Assembly: GCF_003591485.1 (NCBI RefSeq)
Contig: NZ_QZCF01000002.1
Coordinates: 124,001 to 188,000 of the forward strand
Length of the DNA: 64,000 nucleotides
Origin: Paenibacillus sp. 1011MAR3C5
GTDB taxonomy: Bacteria; Bacillota; Bacilli; Paenibacillales; Paenibacillaceae
Direction of reading: 5' to 3'
Shown here: positions 24,455 through 32,965 of the stretch, in pieces
Numbering within the stretch: the stretch's first letter is position 1
Layout: every line of letters starts with the position of its first letter
Made by a program: the position numbers and the translations under genes
Notes under the pieces: model-generated
The model's input: the letters and a program-made list of their open reading frames with translations, nothing else
Told to the model about the DNA's origin: nothing
Databases searched by the model: none

Positions 24455-25330
24455 ATGCTGGAGCATCTGAACCGCGCAATAGCTTATATGGAGGAGCATT
24501 TGGACGAGGAGCTGGACATGAAGGAGATTGCCCGGATTGCTTTATGCTCGGAGCATCACTTCAAGCGCATGTTTTCGTTTCTTGCAGGGGTGTCCCTATC
24601 GGAGTATGTCCGTCGCAGGCGGCTGACGCTGGCAGCGATGGAGCTGCAGAGCACGGATGAGCGCGTGATCGATATCGCATTAAAATATGGCTACGGCTCC
24701 CCGGATGCCTTCACGAGAGCATTCCAGCAGCTTCATGGCGTGACGCCTTCGGAAGCGAGGCTTCCGGGCCAGCAGTTGAAAGCCTATCCGCGCATGGCCT
24801 TCCGACTAACCATTCAAGGAGGCATGGAAATGAACTTTCGAATCATTGAAAAAGAAGCGTTCCGCATTGTCGGGCTGATGAAAACCGTCAGCATTCAGTT
24901 TGAAGGGGTCAACCCGGAGATCGCCGACATGTGGAAGAGTCTCGATGGAGACAAGATCGCTTTGCTTAAGAGCCTGTCAAATATCGAGCCAAGAGGCATG
25001 ATCAGTGCTTCAACGCATTTCTCGGAGGGCAGAATGGAGGAGCGGGGAACGCTGGATCATTATATCGGCGTTGCCACAACTGAGCCTGCACCTGAGGAAT
25101 TGGCGAAGCTGGAGGTCCCGGCGGGGACATGGGCGGTATTCGAGGCGGTTGGCGTTTTTCCGACGGCGCTGCAGGAGGTATGGGGCAGAATATATGCCGA
25201 ATGGTTCCCGTCTTCCGGCTACGAGATTGCCGAAGGCCCAGAGCTGCTGTGGAACGAATCGAAGGACACCTCATCTCCCGCATACAGGAGCGAGATATGG
25301 ATTCCGGTTATGCGGAAGCAGGGAAGTTAG
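24455..25330 (+). CDS. AraC-type regulator with GyrI-like effector domain
   Basis: 291 residues. The first 105 hold two helix-turn-helix units ([20 protein letters not shown] and [20 protein letters not shown], then HGVTPSEAR), as in Rob/SoxS-like proteins. From residue 130 on is a GyrI-like ligand-binding domain ([20 protein letters not shown] to the C-terminal [20 protein letters not shown]), which binds drug-like cations in BmrR/Rob relatives. Ribosome site GGAGGCGG. It is divergent from the MarR-exporter operon and could respond to similar compounds. Confidence 0.9.
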   Translation: MLEHLNRAIAYMEEHLDEELDMKEIARIALCSEHHFKRMFSFLAGVSLSEYVRRRRLTLAAMELQSTDERVIDIALKYGYGSPDAFTRAFQQLHGVTPSEARLPGQQLKAYPRMAFRLTIQGGMEMNFRIIEKEAFRIVGLMKTVSIQFEGVNPEIADMWKSLDGDKIALLKSLSNIEPRGMISASTHFSEGRMEERGTLDHYIGVATTEPAPEELAKLEVPAGTWAVFEAVGVFPTALQEVWGRIYAEWFPSSGYEIAEGPELLWNESKDTSSPAYRSEIWIPVMRKQGS

Positions 25331-25340
25331 CGGATCGCAA

Positions 25341-25370
25341 TTGCCAATGCAAGAGCGATTATGGTATATT
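25341..25370 (+). promoter_or_regulatory. Promoter of the leader-ORF/ABC-F transcript
   Basis: TTGCCA (25341-25346) and TATATT (25365-25370) are 18 bases apart. It lies just after the AraC stop and before the small ORF at 25401. No other promoter is visible between here and the ABC-F start at 25650. Confidence 0.5.
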
Positions 25371-25400
25371 GATTTCATTATGACGAAGGAGGTGAGGTAG

Positions 25401-25544
25401 GTGAATCTCGAGATGGTGAACAATCGTATTAGCCAGCTGCCTGTGGCAATGTCTGGCATTGTTCATGCTGTAACCGTTGACGGGAGCAGTCTGTCCAATT
25501 TCAACTATACGATTATACCATTCGCGAGAAGACGCCTACCTTAA
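25401..25544 (+). CDS. 47-codon ORF, possible leader ORF of the ABC-F gene
   Basis: GTG start behind a strong GGAGGTGAGG. The product, which begins VNLEMVNNRISQLPVAMSG and ends FARRRLP, has no recognisable domain. It stops 26 bases before the left arm of a strong terminator (25570-25607), and the ABC-F gene follows that terminator. This order is typical of ribosome-mediated attenuation of ABC-F resistance genes, though such leaders are usually shorter. It could equally be the truncated start of a lost gene. Confidence 0.45.
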   Translation: MNLEMVNNRISQLPVAMSGIVHAVTVDGSSLSNFNYTIIPFARRRLP

Positions 25545-25569
25545 CCGCTACGGATAGCTAGACCATCCG

Positions 25570-25607
25570 GAGGGTCGCGGGCTTCTTGCCGCGGCCCTCT
25601 TTTTTTT
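25570..25607 (+). terminator. Terminator upstream of the ABC-F gene (possible attenuator)
   Basis: Eleven-base-pair stem GAGGGTCGCGG/CCGCGGCCCTC (one G-U) with an 8-base loop, followed by eight T. A small competing hairpin, ACCATCC/GGAGGGT (25562-25575), would take up the left arm. Only 42 bases separate it from the ABC-F start, and they hold no promoter that I can see. Confidence 0.85.
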
Positions 25608-25649
25608 GTGTGCGCGGGTCAGGGTCTTCAACTATAGGAGGATCTTAAC

Positions 25650-27608
25650 ATGATTATTGTACAAATACAGAACGTGAAGAAATACCATGCCGCCAATCTG
25701 GTGCTGGAGAATATAACCTTTCAACTCAAAGAAGGCGGCAAAACCGCTCTGATCGGCCGCAACGGCAGCGGCAAATCGACGCTGCTTCGTCTCATCGCGG
25801 GACATGACCGGGTTGATGAAGGCGTACTAACGATTAAGAGGGGACTGCGGATCGGCTATCTGCCGCAAATTCCGGCGGAGTTCGAGCAGTTGACGGTTTA
25901 TGAAGTGCTGGCTTTCGGCTACAGGGAGCTGCAGGCCATCCGGGGAGAGATGGCGGAGCTGGAGAACGCGATGTCCTCGCCCGAGGCAGCGCAGCCCGGG
26001 AAGCTGGAGCGGCTGCTGGAGGCTTATGCGAAGCTTCAGGAGAAATTCGAGCAGGGCGGCGGCTATGAGATGGAGACGAACATCGATCAAGTCGCGGCCG
26101 GGTTGCAGATCGACCGGAGCCAGGATGGCCGCTCCTTCTGCAGCTTGTCAGGCGGAGAGAAGACGCGGATTGTGCTGGCCTCACAGCTGGTCGTGCGACC
26201 GGATCTGCTGCTGCTCGATGAGCCGACGAATCATCTGGACCTCAAAGGAATCGAGTGGCTGGAGCAATTTCTTAATCGGTATGAAGGGGCGTACGTGATT
26301 GTCTCGCATGACCGGTACTTCCTGGATGCCGTTACGACCGAAACGATCGAGGTGGAGGATGGCGAAGCCCAATTGTATGGGGCCTCCTACAGCGGGTACG
26401 TGAAAGAGAAGGAGGCCCGGCTGCTTCAGCAGTTCGCCCAGTATCAGGAGCAGCAGAAGGTCATCAAAAAGATGAAGGAAACGATTCGCCAACTCGAGGA
26501 GTGGGGCAGAAACGGAGATAATGAGAAGTTCTTCAAGCGGGCCGCCTCGATGCGCAGGGCGCTGGAGCGCATGGAGAAGATCAAGCGTCCGGCGCTGGAG
26601 CGGAAGGCGGCCGAGTTCGAGCTCACTCCGCTGGATCGTTCCGCACGAAGAGTGCTGGAGTTCTCCGGTGTGCGCAAGCAATACGGCGACCGGGTCATTT
26701 TAAGAGAGGCCGAGGGCAATCTGCTCTACGGAGAAAAGGTGGCGCTGCTGGGCGACAATGGAACGGGGAAGACGACACTTCTAAAGCTTCTGCTTGGCAC
26801 AGAGAATCTGGATGCGGGGGAAGTGGCAATCGGTTCCCGTGTGGAAATCGGCTATCTCGCCCAGCAGGAGGCGGTTGAGAATCCGAAGCAGACGGTGCTG
26901 GACTACTTCCGCATTGAGGATGGGTTGGAGGAAGGGGAGGCCCGTAATGTGCTGGCCCATTACTTGTTCTATGGGAATGATGTCTTCAAGCCCCTGGGAT
27001 CGCTGTCGGGAGGGGAGTGGTCCCGGCTGAGACTCGCACTGCTCGTAAGGCGCAAGCCCAATCTTCTTCTGCTGGACGAACCGACCAATCATCTCGATAT
27101 CGATTCACGCGAAGCATTGGAGGAGGCGCTGGAGGAATTCCCCGGCACCATTCTGGCTATCTCTCATGACCGCTACTTTATGAACCGGCTCGCCAAGCGA
27201 ATCTGGGAGATGGACCAAGGCCGGGTCGTCTCTTATCTAGGCGATTACAATCGCTATAAGGAGAAGCGGATCGAACGGACAGTGCTGGAGCCGTCGTCTG
27301 GGAGCAAGGGAAGAGAGATGGACTCAATCGGCAAGAAAGGCGGTCCGCAAGAGCCGGAGACAGCGGAACGTCGTCAGCCGAAGCAAGCCGGTCAAGATGG
27401 ATCGACCAAGAGCTTCGAGCAGCTGCGGATACAGCTGGAGAGCGAGATTGCCGTTCTGGAGCAGCAGTTGAAGGCGATCGACGGCAAGCTGATGGAACGG
27501 TCAGAAAGCGGTGATACGGAGCAGCTGGAGCAGGACTGGAGAGAGCGTGAAAGGCTGGAGGCGAAGCTGTCAGACCTGATGGAGGCGTGGATGGAGCTTC
27601 CCAGTTAA
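25650..27608 (+). CDS. ABC-F family ribosome-associated ATPase
   Basis: 652 residues with two ATPase domains and no membrane part. Domain 1: Walker A GRNGSGKST (about 36), signature LSGGEKTR, Walker B LLLLDEPTNHLDL. A charged linker of about 80 residues (the P-site tRNA interaction motif region, rich in Glu/Gln/Lys) follows. Domain 2: GDNGTGKTT (about 368), LSGGEWSRLRLA, LLLLDEPTNHLDI. A C-terminal charged coiled coil covers about residues 590-650. ABC-F proteins act on the ribosomal E site; some give resistance to ribosome-targeting antibiotics, others are housekeeping factors (Uup, YdiF, YfmR). Which applies is undecided. AGGAGG precedes the ATG. Confidence 0.9.
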   Translation: MIIVQIQNVKKYHAANLVLENITFQLKEGGKTALIGRNGSGKSTLLRLIAGHDRVDEGVLTIKRGLRIGYLPQIPAEFEQLTVYEVLAFGYRELQAIRGEMAELENAMSSPEAAQPGKLERLLEAYAKLQEKFEQGGGYEMETNIDQVAAGLQIDRSQDGRSFCSLSGGEKTRIVLASQLVVRPDLLLLDEPTNHLDLKGIEWLEQFLNRYEGAYVIVSHDRYFLDAVTTETIEVEDGEAQLYGASYSGYVKEKEARLLQQFAQYQEQQKVIKKMKETIRQLEEWGRNGDNEKFFKRAASMRRALERMEKIKRPALERKAAEFELTPLDRSARRVLEFSGVRKQYGDRVILREAEGNLLYGEKVALLGDNGTGKTTLLKLLLGTENLDAGEVAIGSRVEIGYLAQQEAVENPKQTVLDYFRIEDGLEEGEARNVLAHYLFYGNDVFKPLGSLSGGEWSRLRLALLVRRKPNLLLLDEPTNHLDIDSREALEEALEEFPGTILAISHDRYFMNRLAKRIWEMDQGRVVSYLGDYNRYKEKRIERTVLEPSSGSKGREMDSIGKKGGPQEPETAERRQPKQAGQDGSTKSFEQLRIQLESEIAVLEQQLKAIDGKLMERSESGDTEQLEQDWRERERLEAKLSDLMEAWMELPS

Positions 27609-27664
27609 ACGGAATGTGCTACTATAGCAATAGACTATTCTATTGAAAGCGGTGATCGATCAAG

Positions 27665-28237
27665 ATGTCCATCTATATCGCTTTGCTTCGCGGCATTAAC
27701 GTAGGCGGGAAAAATAAAATCAAGATGGCGGAGCTGCGGGAGTCGCTTGGCTCAATCGGCTTGCAGCGTGTGCAAACCTATATCCAGAGCGGCAACATCC
27801 TGTTCGAATCTGCGGAAGAGGAGCTGCCGCTTCGGGAGCGCATCGAGCGGCAGATTGAAGCCGACTTTGGACTGGCGATCAAAGTCGTCATGCGGACGCT
27901 TGACGAACTGAGAAGCATTCATCGGAATTTGCCATTCACCGAGGAGCAAGTTGCACAAGCCAAGGCTTCTTCGGAAGGTGAAGTGCTGTACGTGTCGATG
28001 CTGCTGGAGCAGCCGCAGCCGGAGAAGCTCGCGAAGCTTGCGAGCATCGACACCGGAGATGACCGGTACGTGCTGGACGGGAACAACCTGTACCTGCTGT
28101 ACAGCCTTAGCGTCCGCAACTCCAAGCTGTCCGCCCATGTGGAGAAGCTGGGCGTGCCGTCTACCGTGCGGAACTGGAACACGATCAATAAGCTGATTAC
28201 GCTGGGCAGCGAGATGGAAGCCGCTGCGCTCTCTTAG
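27665..28237 (+). CDS. DUF1697 protein
   Basis: 190 residues, the typical length. The opening IALLRGINVGGKNKIKMAEL and the following YIQSGNILFES are the DUF1697 signature, and the C-terminal VRNWNTINKLITL is also conserved. The biochemical function of the family is unknown. It starts 56 bases after the ABC-F stop with a weak ribosome site (AAAGCGG), and may be transcribed with that gene. Confidence 0.88.
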   Translation: MSIYIALLRGINVGGKNKIKMAELRESLGSIGLQRVQTYIQSGNILFESAEEELPLRERIERQIEADFGLAIKVVMRTLDELRSIHRNLPFTEEQVAQAKASSEGEVLYVSMLLEQPQPEKLAKLASIDTGDDRYVLDGNNLYLLYSLSVRNSKLSAHVEKLGVPSTVRNWNTINKLITLGSEMEAAALS

Positions 28238-28326
28238 AACAGAGTGCAGCCTAGTGCGCATCATTCACTGGAGGTAAAGCCCAGGCATTTGAACGGTCTT
28301 GCACCGGATGATGCTGCCCATGCCTA

Positions 28327-28908
28327 TTATGCTCGCTTCGCTCCTAGCCGGTGCGCCTGATCCAGCCATTTGACCCGCTGTTCGGGAGTGGACGGCTTGA
28401 TTGGCGTTATCTCGGTGATGCGCACAGGCTTAATGCCGCAAAACTCCAAAATGTTGCGCTTCATGACGTTATGGCCGGCATGACGGTAGATCCACCGGTT
28501 GTACCAGGACGGAGTGTCCATCGTGACAATCAGATGCGCCGTGCGTCCGGACAGCAGCTTATCCCATAGCTGGGAGTTTTGGCGGTATTTGAAGGCGAAC
28601 CCGGGCAGGAAGACACGGTCGATAAATCCTTTGAGCAGGGCTGGCATGGCGCCCCACCAAGTCGGATAGACGTATACAAGATGATGCGCCCAGCGGATCA
28701 GCTCTTGCGCTTCGACGAGCTCCGGCTCCAGCTCCGTTCTTTGGCGATAACCGTATTGGAGTATCGGATTGAAGCTGAGCTTGCTCAAATCGAGATAACG
28801 GACCTGCGCCCCGTTTCCTTCAGCGCCTGCTATATAAGCTTCAGACAACGCGGAGCAGAAGCTTTTTGGATCGGGATGGCCGTTAATGACCAGAATATTC
28901 GTTTTCAT
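28327..28908 (-). CDS. Flavodoxin-like NAD(P)H oxidoreductase (KefF/YwrO type)
   Basis: 193 residues of the Flavodoxin_2 family. FMN-binding text: ILVINGHPDPKSFCSALSEA at the N-terminus and VYVYPTWWGAMPALLKGFID in the middle, then IVTMDTPSWYNRWIYRHAG. Such enzymes reduce quinones or other electrophiles by two-electron transfer. The start at 28908 follows AGGAGG by 9 bases; the frame continues upstream to 29298 but without a ribosome site and across the neighbouring gene. Divergent from the AraC regulator at 29032, which probably controls it. Confidence 0.88.
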   Translation of the reverse strand: MKTNILVINGHPDPKSFCSALSEAYIAGAEGNGAQVRYLDLSKLSFNPILQYGYRQRTELEPELVEAQELIRWAHHLVYVYPTWWGAMPALLKGFIDRVFLPGFAFKYRQNSQLWDKLLSGRTAHLIVTMDTPSWYNRWIYRHAGHNVMKRNILEFCGIKPVRITEITPIKPSTPEQRVKWLDQAHRLGAKRA

Positions 28909-29031
28909 GGGAATGTTCCTCCTATATGATAGTGGTGTAGGACTATTACAAGAATATAAGGAATCCAGGTGCAACACTATGATCGAATGCGCAATCGGGA
29001 TTGCTGATTTGCGCAGGTGGAGGTAAAGGAT

Positions 29032-30105
29032 ATGAGCGACCCAAGCGTAGCCATCTCGATGGTATTTCCCGTCATGAAGACGATTGTGCATAAAGGATAC
29101 GATGCGGAGGACTTCTGCCGGTATGCGTCCTTCGATTCTGCTTTGCTGCAGGATGTGGAGGCGCGTATTCCGGGCTCGGAGCTTAAGCGGATTATGATAG
29201 AGGCGGCGGCTTATACAGGCGATGAGCATTTTGGACTGCATCAAGGATTGATTATGGAATTCGCCGATATGGGCTTGCTCGGCTATGTCATGATGCATTC
29301 CCGTACCATTGGCGATGCCCTAGCCGCGTACGAGCGGTACAATGTGATCCTGTGCAGCGGATTTACTCTGGCATGGGAGACGGAAGGCGACGATTTCCTG
29401 CTGACGATGAGGCTGCAGGAGGGCAGCGGGGATTCCCGCCACTGCATGGAGGACATGGCCAGCTCGCTCTACCGCATGATCGGCAAGCTGAGCAACCGGA
29501 GCATTCCGCTGCATGATCTGCATTTTTCGCATGAGGCGCCTTCCGATCTGGAGCCGTATCTGTCTGTATTCGGCCGGACGCCTTCCTTTGGCTGCGAGAC
29601 CAACAGCCTGCGGATGAATAAAGAGACGCTGGATTACCCCGTCATTTACTCTGATCCCAGGCTGCTGTCTCTCTTCGAGACCATCGCCCAGGAAACAAAG
29701 GATGGCATGACGGAATCCGCCGGGCTGCAGGAGCAAATGATGCGTTGGATGAAAAAGACGCTGCCAACCCGCTATCCCAACTTGCAGCAGGCGGCGGAGC
29801 ATTTCGGCATGAGCGTTAGGACGCTCCAGCATAAGCTGAAGTCTGAGAGCACCACCTTTAATGATTTATCCGTGCAGGTTCGCAAGGAGCTGGCCATGGG
29901 GTATTTGCGCAATCGGAACGCTTCCGTCGGCGATATTGCCTACGCCCTTCACTTCTCCGAGCCAAGCGCGTTCCAGAGTGCATTCAAGAAGTGGACGGGA
30001 ATGACGCCCGGTCAATACCGGGCGAATCCCGACCAAGCGAATGCGGATGGCGGACGCGCGTATCCTTCAGCTTCGAGATCGGCGGGGAGCAATCCGGCCT
30101 CCTAG
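29032..30105 (+). CDS. AraC-family regulator with arabinose-binding-like N-terminal domain (OruR/ArgR type)
   Basis: 357 residues. The N-terminal 200 are the PF12625-type domain (EARIPGSELKRIMIEAAAYT, then GDEHFGLHQG and FADMGLLGYVMMHSRTIGD), and the C-terminal 100 hold two helix-turn-helix units (QQAAEHFGMSVRTLQHKLKS; DIAYALHFSEPSAFQSAFKK; WTGMTPGQYR). ATG 29032 lies 8 bases after GGAGG. The last 39 bases overlap the convergent HXXEE gene. The divergent neighbour, a flavodoxin-like oxidoreductase, is the likely target. Confidence 0.9.
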   Translation: MSDPSVAISMVFPVMKTIVHKGYDAEDFCRYASFDSALLQDVEARIPGSELKRIMIEAAAYTGDEHFGLHQGLIMEFADMGLLGYVMMHSRTIGDALAAYERYNVILCSGFTLAWETEGDDFLLTMRLQEGSGDSRHCMEDMASSLYRMIGKLSNRSIPLHDLHFSHEAPSDLEPYLSVFGRTPSFGCETNSLRMNKETLDYPVIYSDPRLLSLFETIAQETKDGMTESAGLQEQMMRWMKKTLPTRYPNLQQAAEHFGMSVRTLQHKLKSESTTFNDLSVQVRKELAMGYLRNRNASVGDIAYALHFSEPSAFQSAFKKWTGMTPGQYRANPDQANADGGRAYPSASRSAGSNPAS

Positions 30106-30615
30106 CAGGAGACCCGATGCTCCCAGCATCAGAACTAGCGGCAATGCCATTACGGTGCCCTTTAGCAAGATAATAGCATTTAGCATGCCTTCATCAAACA
30201 GACGGTATAACGCATAAGCGCCGTACGGAACTTCAAGAACAGCGGCTGTCACTACACCGGGCGTATAGGTCTTCAGCAGGAGCGATATGCCGATATGCTT
30301 CAGTCCGTCCAGCAGGAAGACAGCTACAAGTCCGGTGAACAGGGCGTAGAGGGCATGCTTGCTGCCCGCAAGCGGTACCGCCACGTATGTCACAAGTGCA
30401 AGTGCGACGCCGATTGTCAGCACGCCTGCTGTGAATTGCACAGTCAGGTTTTTGTTCAGATCGATCAAGCGAAGATCCAATGCGAGCTTCGCTTGTTTGT
30501 GATGTTTTCTCACCCATCGCTCCATTGTCACGATCTCTTCTCCATCATGAAGGAAGAAGACCACAAGGAAAAGCCACATCAGGAATTCAAGATGAATAAT
30601 GGTGTCCGACAACAT
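30067..30615 (-). CDS. HXXEE-motif integral membrane protein
   Basis: 182 residues with five hydrophobic helices. The first helix ends in FFLHDGEEIVTMERW, carrying the H-x2-E-E motif that defines the family (HDGEE); a second His sits in the core of LLDGLKHIGISLLLKTYTPG. Clustered His and Glu inside the membrane suggest metal binding, but the function of the family is unknown. GAGGAG lies 9 bases before the ATG. An operator at 30675-30690 matches the one in front of the neighbouring TetR gene. The gene end overlaps the AraC gene by 39 bases. Confidence 0.8.
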   Translation of the reverse strand: MLSDTIIHLEFLMWLFLVVFFLHDGEEIVTMERWVRKHHKQAKLALDLRLIDLNKNLTVQFTAGVLTIGVALALVTYVAVPLAGSKHALYALFTGLVAVFLLDGLKHIGISLLLKTYTPGVVTAAVLEVPYGAYALYRLFDEGMLNAIILLKGTVMALPLVLMLGASGLLLGGRIAPRRSRS

Positions 30616-30674
30616 AAGCTAAAACTCCTCTCAAAATATAGGATCATAAACAAATTCATCGATTCGCAAATTTA

Positions 30675-30690
30675 TTGAGTATTCACTCAA
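30675..30690. promoter_or_regulatory. TetR-type operator upstream of the HXXEE gene
   Basis: Perfect dyad TTGAGT-attc-ACTCAA, 60 bases before the HXXEE start. It has the same arms and 4-base spacer as the dyad at the TetR promoter (31408-31429). Confidence 0.65.
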
Positions 30691-30775
30691 AACTAGAGTA
30701 AAAAAATGACTGTTATCCGACATGTCGTATGCATGTCATCCTTCAGTCTGGTTTTCGGTGAAATTACCGCTAAGG

Positions 30776-31387
30776 TTACGTGAGACGTTCATTCAGCAAC
30801 CCGTGAAGCAGCAAATGAACGACCTTGCGGATATAAGCCTCTTCTTCGCCGGGGGCTGTGTCTTGCCCGGAGCGGGATTGCAGCAGGAAGTGGACGAGAA
30901 GAGTAGAGGTCATCATGGTCATGGCAATCTCTTGCAGGTCCTTGTCCGGTTGGCCGCTATGAACAGTGCCAGTATCCAGCAAGTCCCCTCCCGCCGATCC
31001 GATTCGACCGATCAAAGTCATGACTTCTTTGGAAACTTCATCATCCTGCAGCAGCTCAGGAGACCAAATAAGCCTGATATACGCGATGTTGTCCTTCAGG
31101 AAGGACAAGTAGGAGAGTCCGTATCGATAGAGGGCCTCATCCATTGGCAGCTTGGCAAATGACAGACCGTCGCCTTCAAGCCGCATCAGGAACGTAAAAT
31201 TTCTTACAATCGCAAGCAACAGCGCCCGTTTGTCTCCGAAGTAATAAAAGATCAAGCCTTCCGCTACATGGCATGCAGCGGCAATCTCCTTGGTAGTTGT
31301 CGCGTGAAAGCCTTGGCTGGAGAACAGATGGAGTGCAGCTTGCAGGATTCGTTCTTTTTTGGACTCTTTGCTTTCTCGTTTGGCCAA
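30776..31387 (-). CDS. TetR-family repressor (likely of the HXXEE gene)
   Basis: 203 residues. Helix-turn-helix ILQAALHLFSSQGFHATTTK, then EIAAACHVAEGLIFYYFGDK in the first 60 residues. The chosen start is TTG 31387, 7 bases after AAAGGGGA; ATG 31405 is in frame but its ribosome site abuts it. Sequence before about 31421 is upstream of the transcription start, so the longer frame to 31510 cannot be used. The promoter carries a dyad identical in its arms to one before the HXXEE gene downstream, which supports autorepression and control of that gene. Confidence 0.88.
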   Translation of the reverse strand: MAKRESKESKKERILQAALHLFSSQGFHATTTKEIAAACHVAEGLIFYYFGDKRALLLAIVRNFTFLMRLEGDGLSFAKLPMDEALYRYGLSYLSFLKDNIAYIRLIWSPELLQDDEVSKEVMTLIGRIGSAGGDLLDTGTVHSGQPDKDLQEIAMTMMTSTLLVHFLLQSRSGQDTAPGEEEAYIRKVVHLLLHGLLNERLT

Positions 31388-31407
31388 TGAGCCGTCCCCT
31401 TTCATCC

Positions 31408-31456
31408 TTTTTGAGTGTCTACTCAAAAAAATAAATGATTTCCGATTTCTTGTCAA
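31408..31456 (-). promoter_or_regulatory. TetR promoter with overlapping operator
   Basis: Minus strand TTGACA (31456-31451) and TATTTT (31433-31428), 17 bases apart. The dyad TTTTTGAGT-gtct-ACTCAAAAA (31408-31429) overlaps the -10 and the transcription start. Confidence 0.75.
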
Positions 31457-31467
31457 TGCATATCCAA

Positions 31468-31493
31468 CAAAAAAAGGAGACCAGGTCTCCTTT
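31468..31493 (-). terminator. Terminator of the membrane-protein gene at 31532
   Basis: Read on the minus strand: stem AAAGGAGA/TCTCCTTT around a 5-base loop, followed by seven T. Confidence 0.75.
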
Positions 31494-31531
31494 GGTGACG
31501 TGAATCGCATGAGGTGCAGGCTGCTTGAAGC

Positions 31532-32065
31532 TTACGAAACAGAGAAGAATCGAATAAGGCCAAGAATCGCAAAGCCGAACAGAACCGTGCCGGAGCCGAT
31601 GCCGGTAACGGCGCTTCTGGCTACCTGCAGCTTCGGAGCAAGATACACCGCGATGATCGATACGGCAACGAGCAGTGCTGCCAATCCATATAAGGCGGGG
31701 TCATCGAATACGCCGACGAGGCCGATGAAATGAATGCCGACGATAAAGGCGATCCATGGCGCGACAAAGTCGCTTTGTTTTTTGCGGATGAGCAGAAAGG
31801 CTCCAAGCCCCGCGAGGAAAAACTCGATGTAGACGGTGATCAGGTACGTCGTGAACGTAGAGTCGTCATTCAGGGCGGATGCTTCGCCCCAGTTGGTGAT
31901 GCTCAAATATACGCCAAACAAGCAGACCAGCAGCGCAATGCCGGACGCAATCCCGAGATAGGGACGCCAGCTGCTGCGCGGTCGCTCCTGCGCCCAGCCG
32001 AACCAGACAAAGCTGAACATGCCGAAGATGGATGCGTACATGGCATAATCTCGTATGTAGTCCAT
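31532..32065 (-). CDS. Integral membrane protein of unknown function
   Basis: 177 residues with six hydrophobic helices covering most of the length (for example GMFSFVWFGWAQ, LGIASGIALLVCLFGVYLSI, YIEFFLAGLGAFLLI, WIAFIVGIHFIGLVGVF, LAALLVAVSIIAVYL and a last C-terminal one). The text WIAFIVGIHFIGLVGVFDDP resembles small DUF-type membrane proteins common in Bacilli, but I do not name a family. AGGAGGAG precedes the ATG. It has its own terminator. Confidence 0.7.
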   Translation of the reverse strand: MDYIRDYAMYASIFGMFSFVWFGWAQERPRSSWRPYLGIASGIALLVCLFGVYLSITNWGEASALNDDSTFTTYLITVYIEFFLAGLGAFLLIRKKQSDFVAPWIAFIVGIHFIGLVGVFDDPALYGLAALLVAVSIIAVYLAPKLQVARSAVTGIGSGTVLFGFAILGLIRFFSVS

Positions 32066-32191
32066 GGAACTCCTCCTATGTCATAACCTGACTTTTGAAG
32101 TAGATGCGATTTTACTATATCATGGATAGGATAGAATGTACGATCATGAATTGAAAAATGGTCATGCAGCAAATGCGGAGGACAAGGACTT

Positions 32192-32884
32192 ATGATGGCA
32201 AATAAACACAATGCGCTTAAAAAAATCTTAATGATCGCAGCCTTCGGAGGCGCGGCTGCGCTTCTATGGGGGGCGCTGTTCGTATGGGCTGCCGAGCCGC
32301 TGGGCAAATCGCCGGTGCAGGTTGAAGAGTCTACCGTGCTCTATGCGGGGTATGACCTGGAGCGAATCGCCGAGGATATGACGCCGTTCGTCGGTGACAA
32401 CTCCAAGGTATCCCGAATTGTAAGCGGGCTGCCGTCTCCCGATCCCCGCTTCATGCAACGATATATGGCAATCGCAAGCTCGGAGCAGCCTTACGGATTA
32501 ACGCTGTTCTATGAACCGCTAGACTCGGCTGGGTATGGGGAGGTCCCTGATTCATTGCGTGACGGGGAATTTGTGGAGCAAAGCCGGAACAATGCCATTG
32601 TATTGTTCGCGATGATCGGCAATGTAGACCGTCTGACTTTCGCTTACCGCAGCACGGTAGCGCCGGATGAGCTTATTCCATCCGACTATGAGCCGCTGCT
32701 TGAATACAATCGTTCCGATTTCCCCATTGAACTCAACCTTGCGGATAAGCAAAACCATGTGGAGCAGCTGGGACAGTACTTGGAGCAAGAGCAATCCGAT
32801 ACGGCGGCTGTCGTATCGGCCATCCAGGGAGCAGAGGAAGCTGTCGAGCTTGCCGTGCCGGATGGAGCTGCGATTCGCGAATAA
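32192..32884 (+). CDS. Secreted/membrane-anchored DUF4825-like protein
   Basis: 230 residues: an N-terminal membrane helix (ILMIAAFGGAAALLWGALFV), then an extracellular domain with TPFVGDNSKVSRIVSGLPSP and YGLTLFYEPLD, the DUF4825 pattern, and a Gln/Glu-rich tail. In Bacilli this domain is found in membrane proteins, some near anti-sigma factors; the function is unknown. GGAGG is about 10 bases before the first ATG; ATG 32195 is an alternative. A very strong bidirectional terminator follows. Confidence 0.72.
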   Translation: MMANKHNALKKILMIAAFGGAAALLWGALFVWAAEPLGKSPVQVEESTVLYAGYDLERIAEDMTPFVGDNSKVSRIVSGLPSPDPRFMQRYMAIASSEQPYGLTLFYEPLDSAGYGEVPDSLRDGEFVEQSRNNAIVLFAMIGNVDRLTFAYRSTVAPDELIPSDYEPLLEYNRSDFPIELNLADKQNHVEQLGQYLEQEQSDTAAVVSAIQGAEEAVELAVPDGAAIRE

Positions 32885-32927
32885 TGGGAAAGGGAAACAA
32901 CGCCATTATTCCGTTAATCCTTCAATA

Positions 32928-32958
32928 AAAGGCTTCCGAATCGGATTCGGAAGCCTTT
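32928..32958. terminator. Bidirectional terminator between convergent genes
   Basis: Perfect 15-bp inverted repeat AAAGGCTTCCGAATC-g-GATTCGGAAGCCTTT, between the DUF4825-like gene and the convergent MarR gene. Confidence 0.85.
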
Positions 32959-32965
32959 GCCGCTA

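Noticed and set aside
28909-29298. N-terminal extension of the flavodoxin-like gene
   Set aside because: The extension crosses the divergent AraC start and reads as low-quality protein text; AGGAGG marks ATG 28908.
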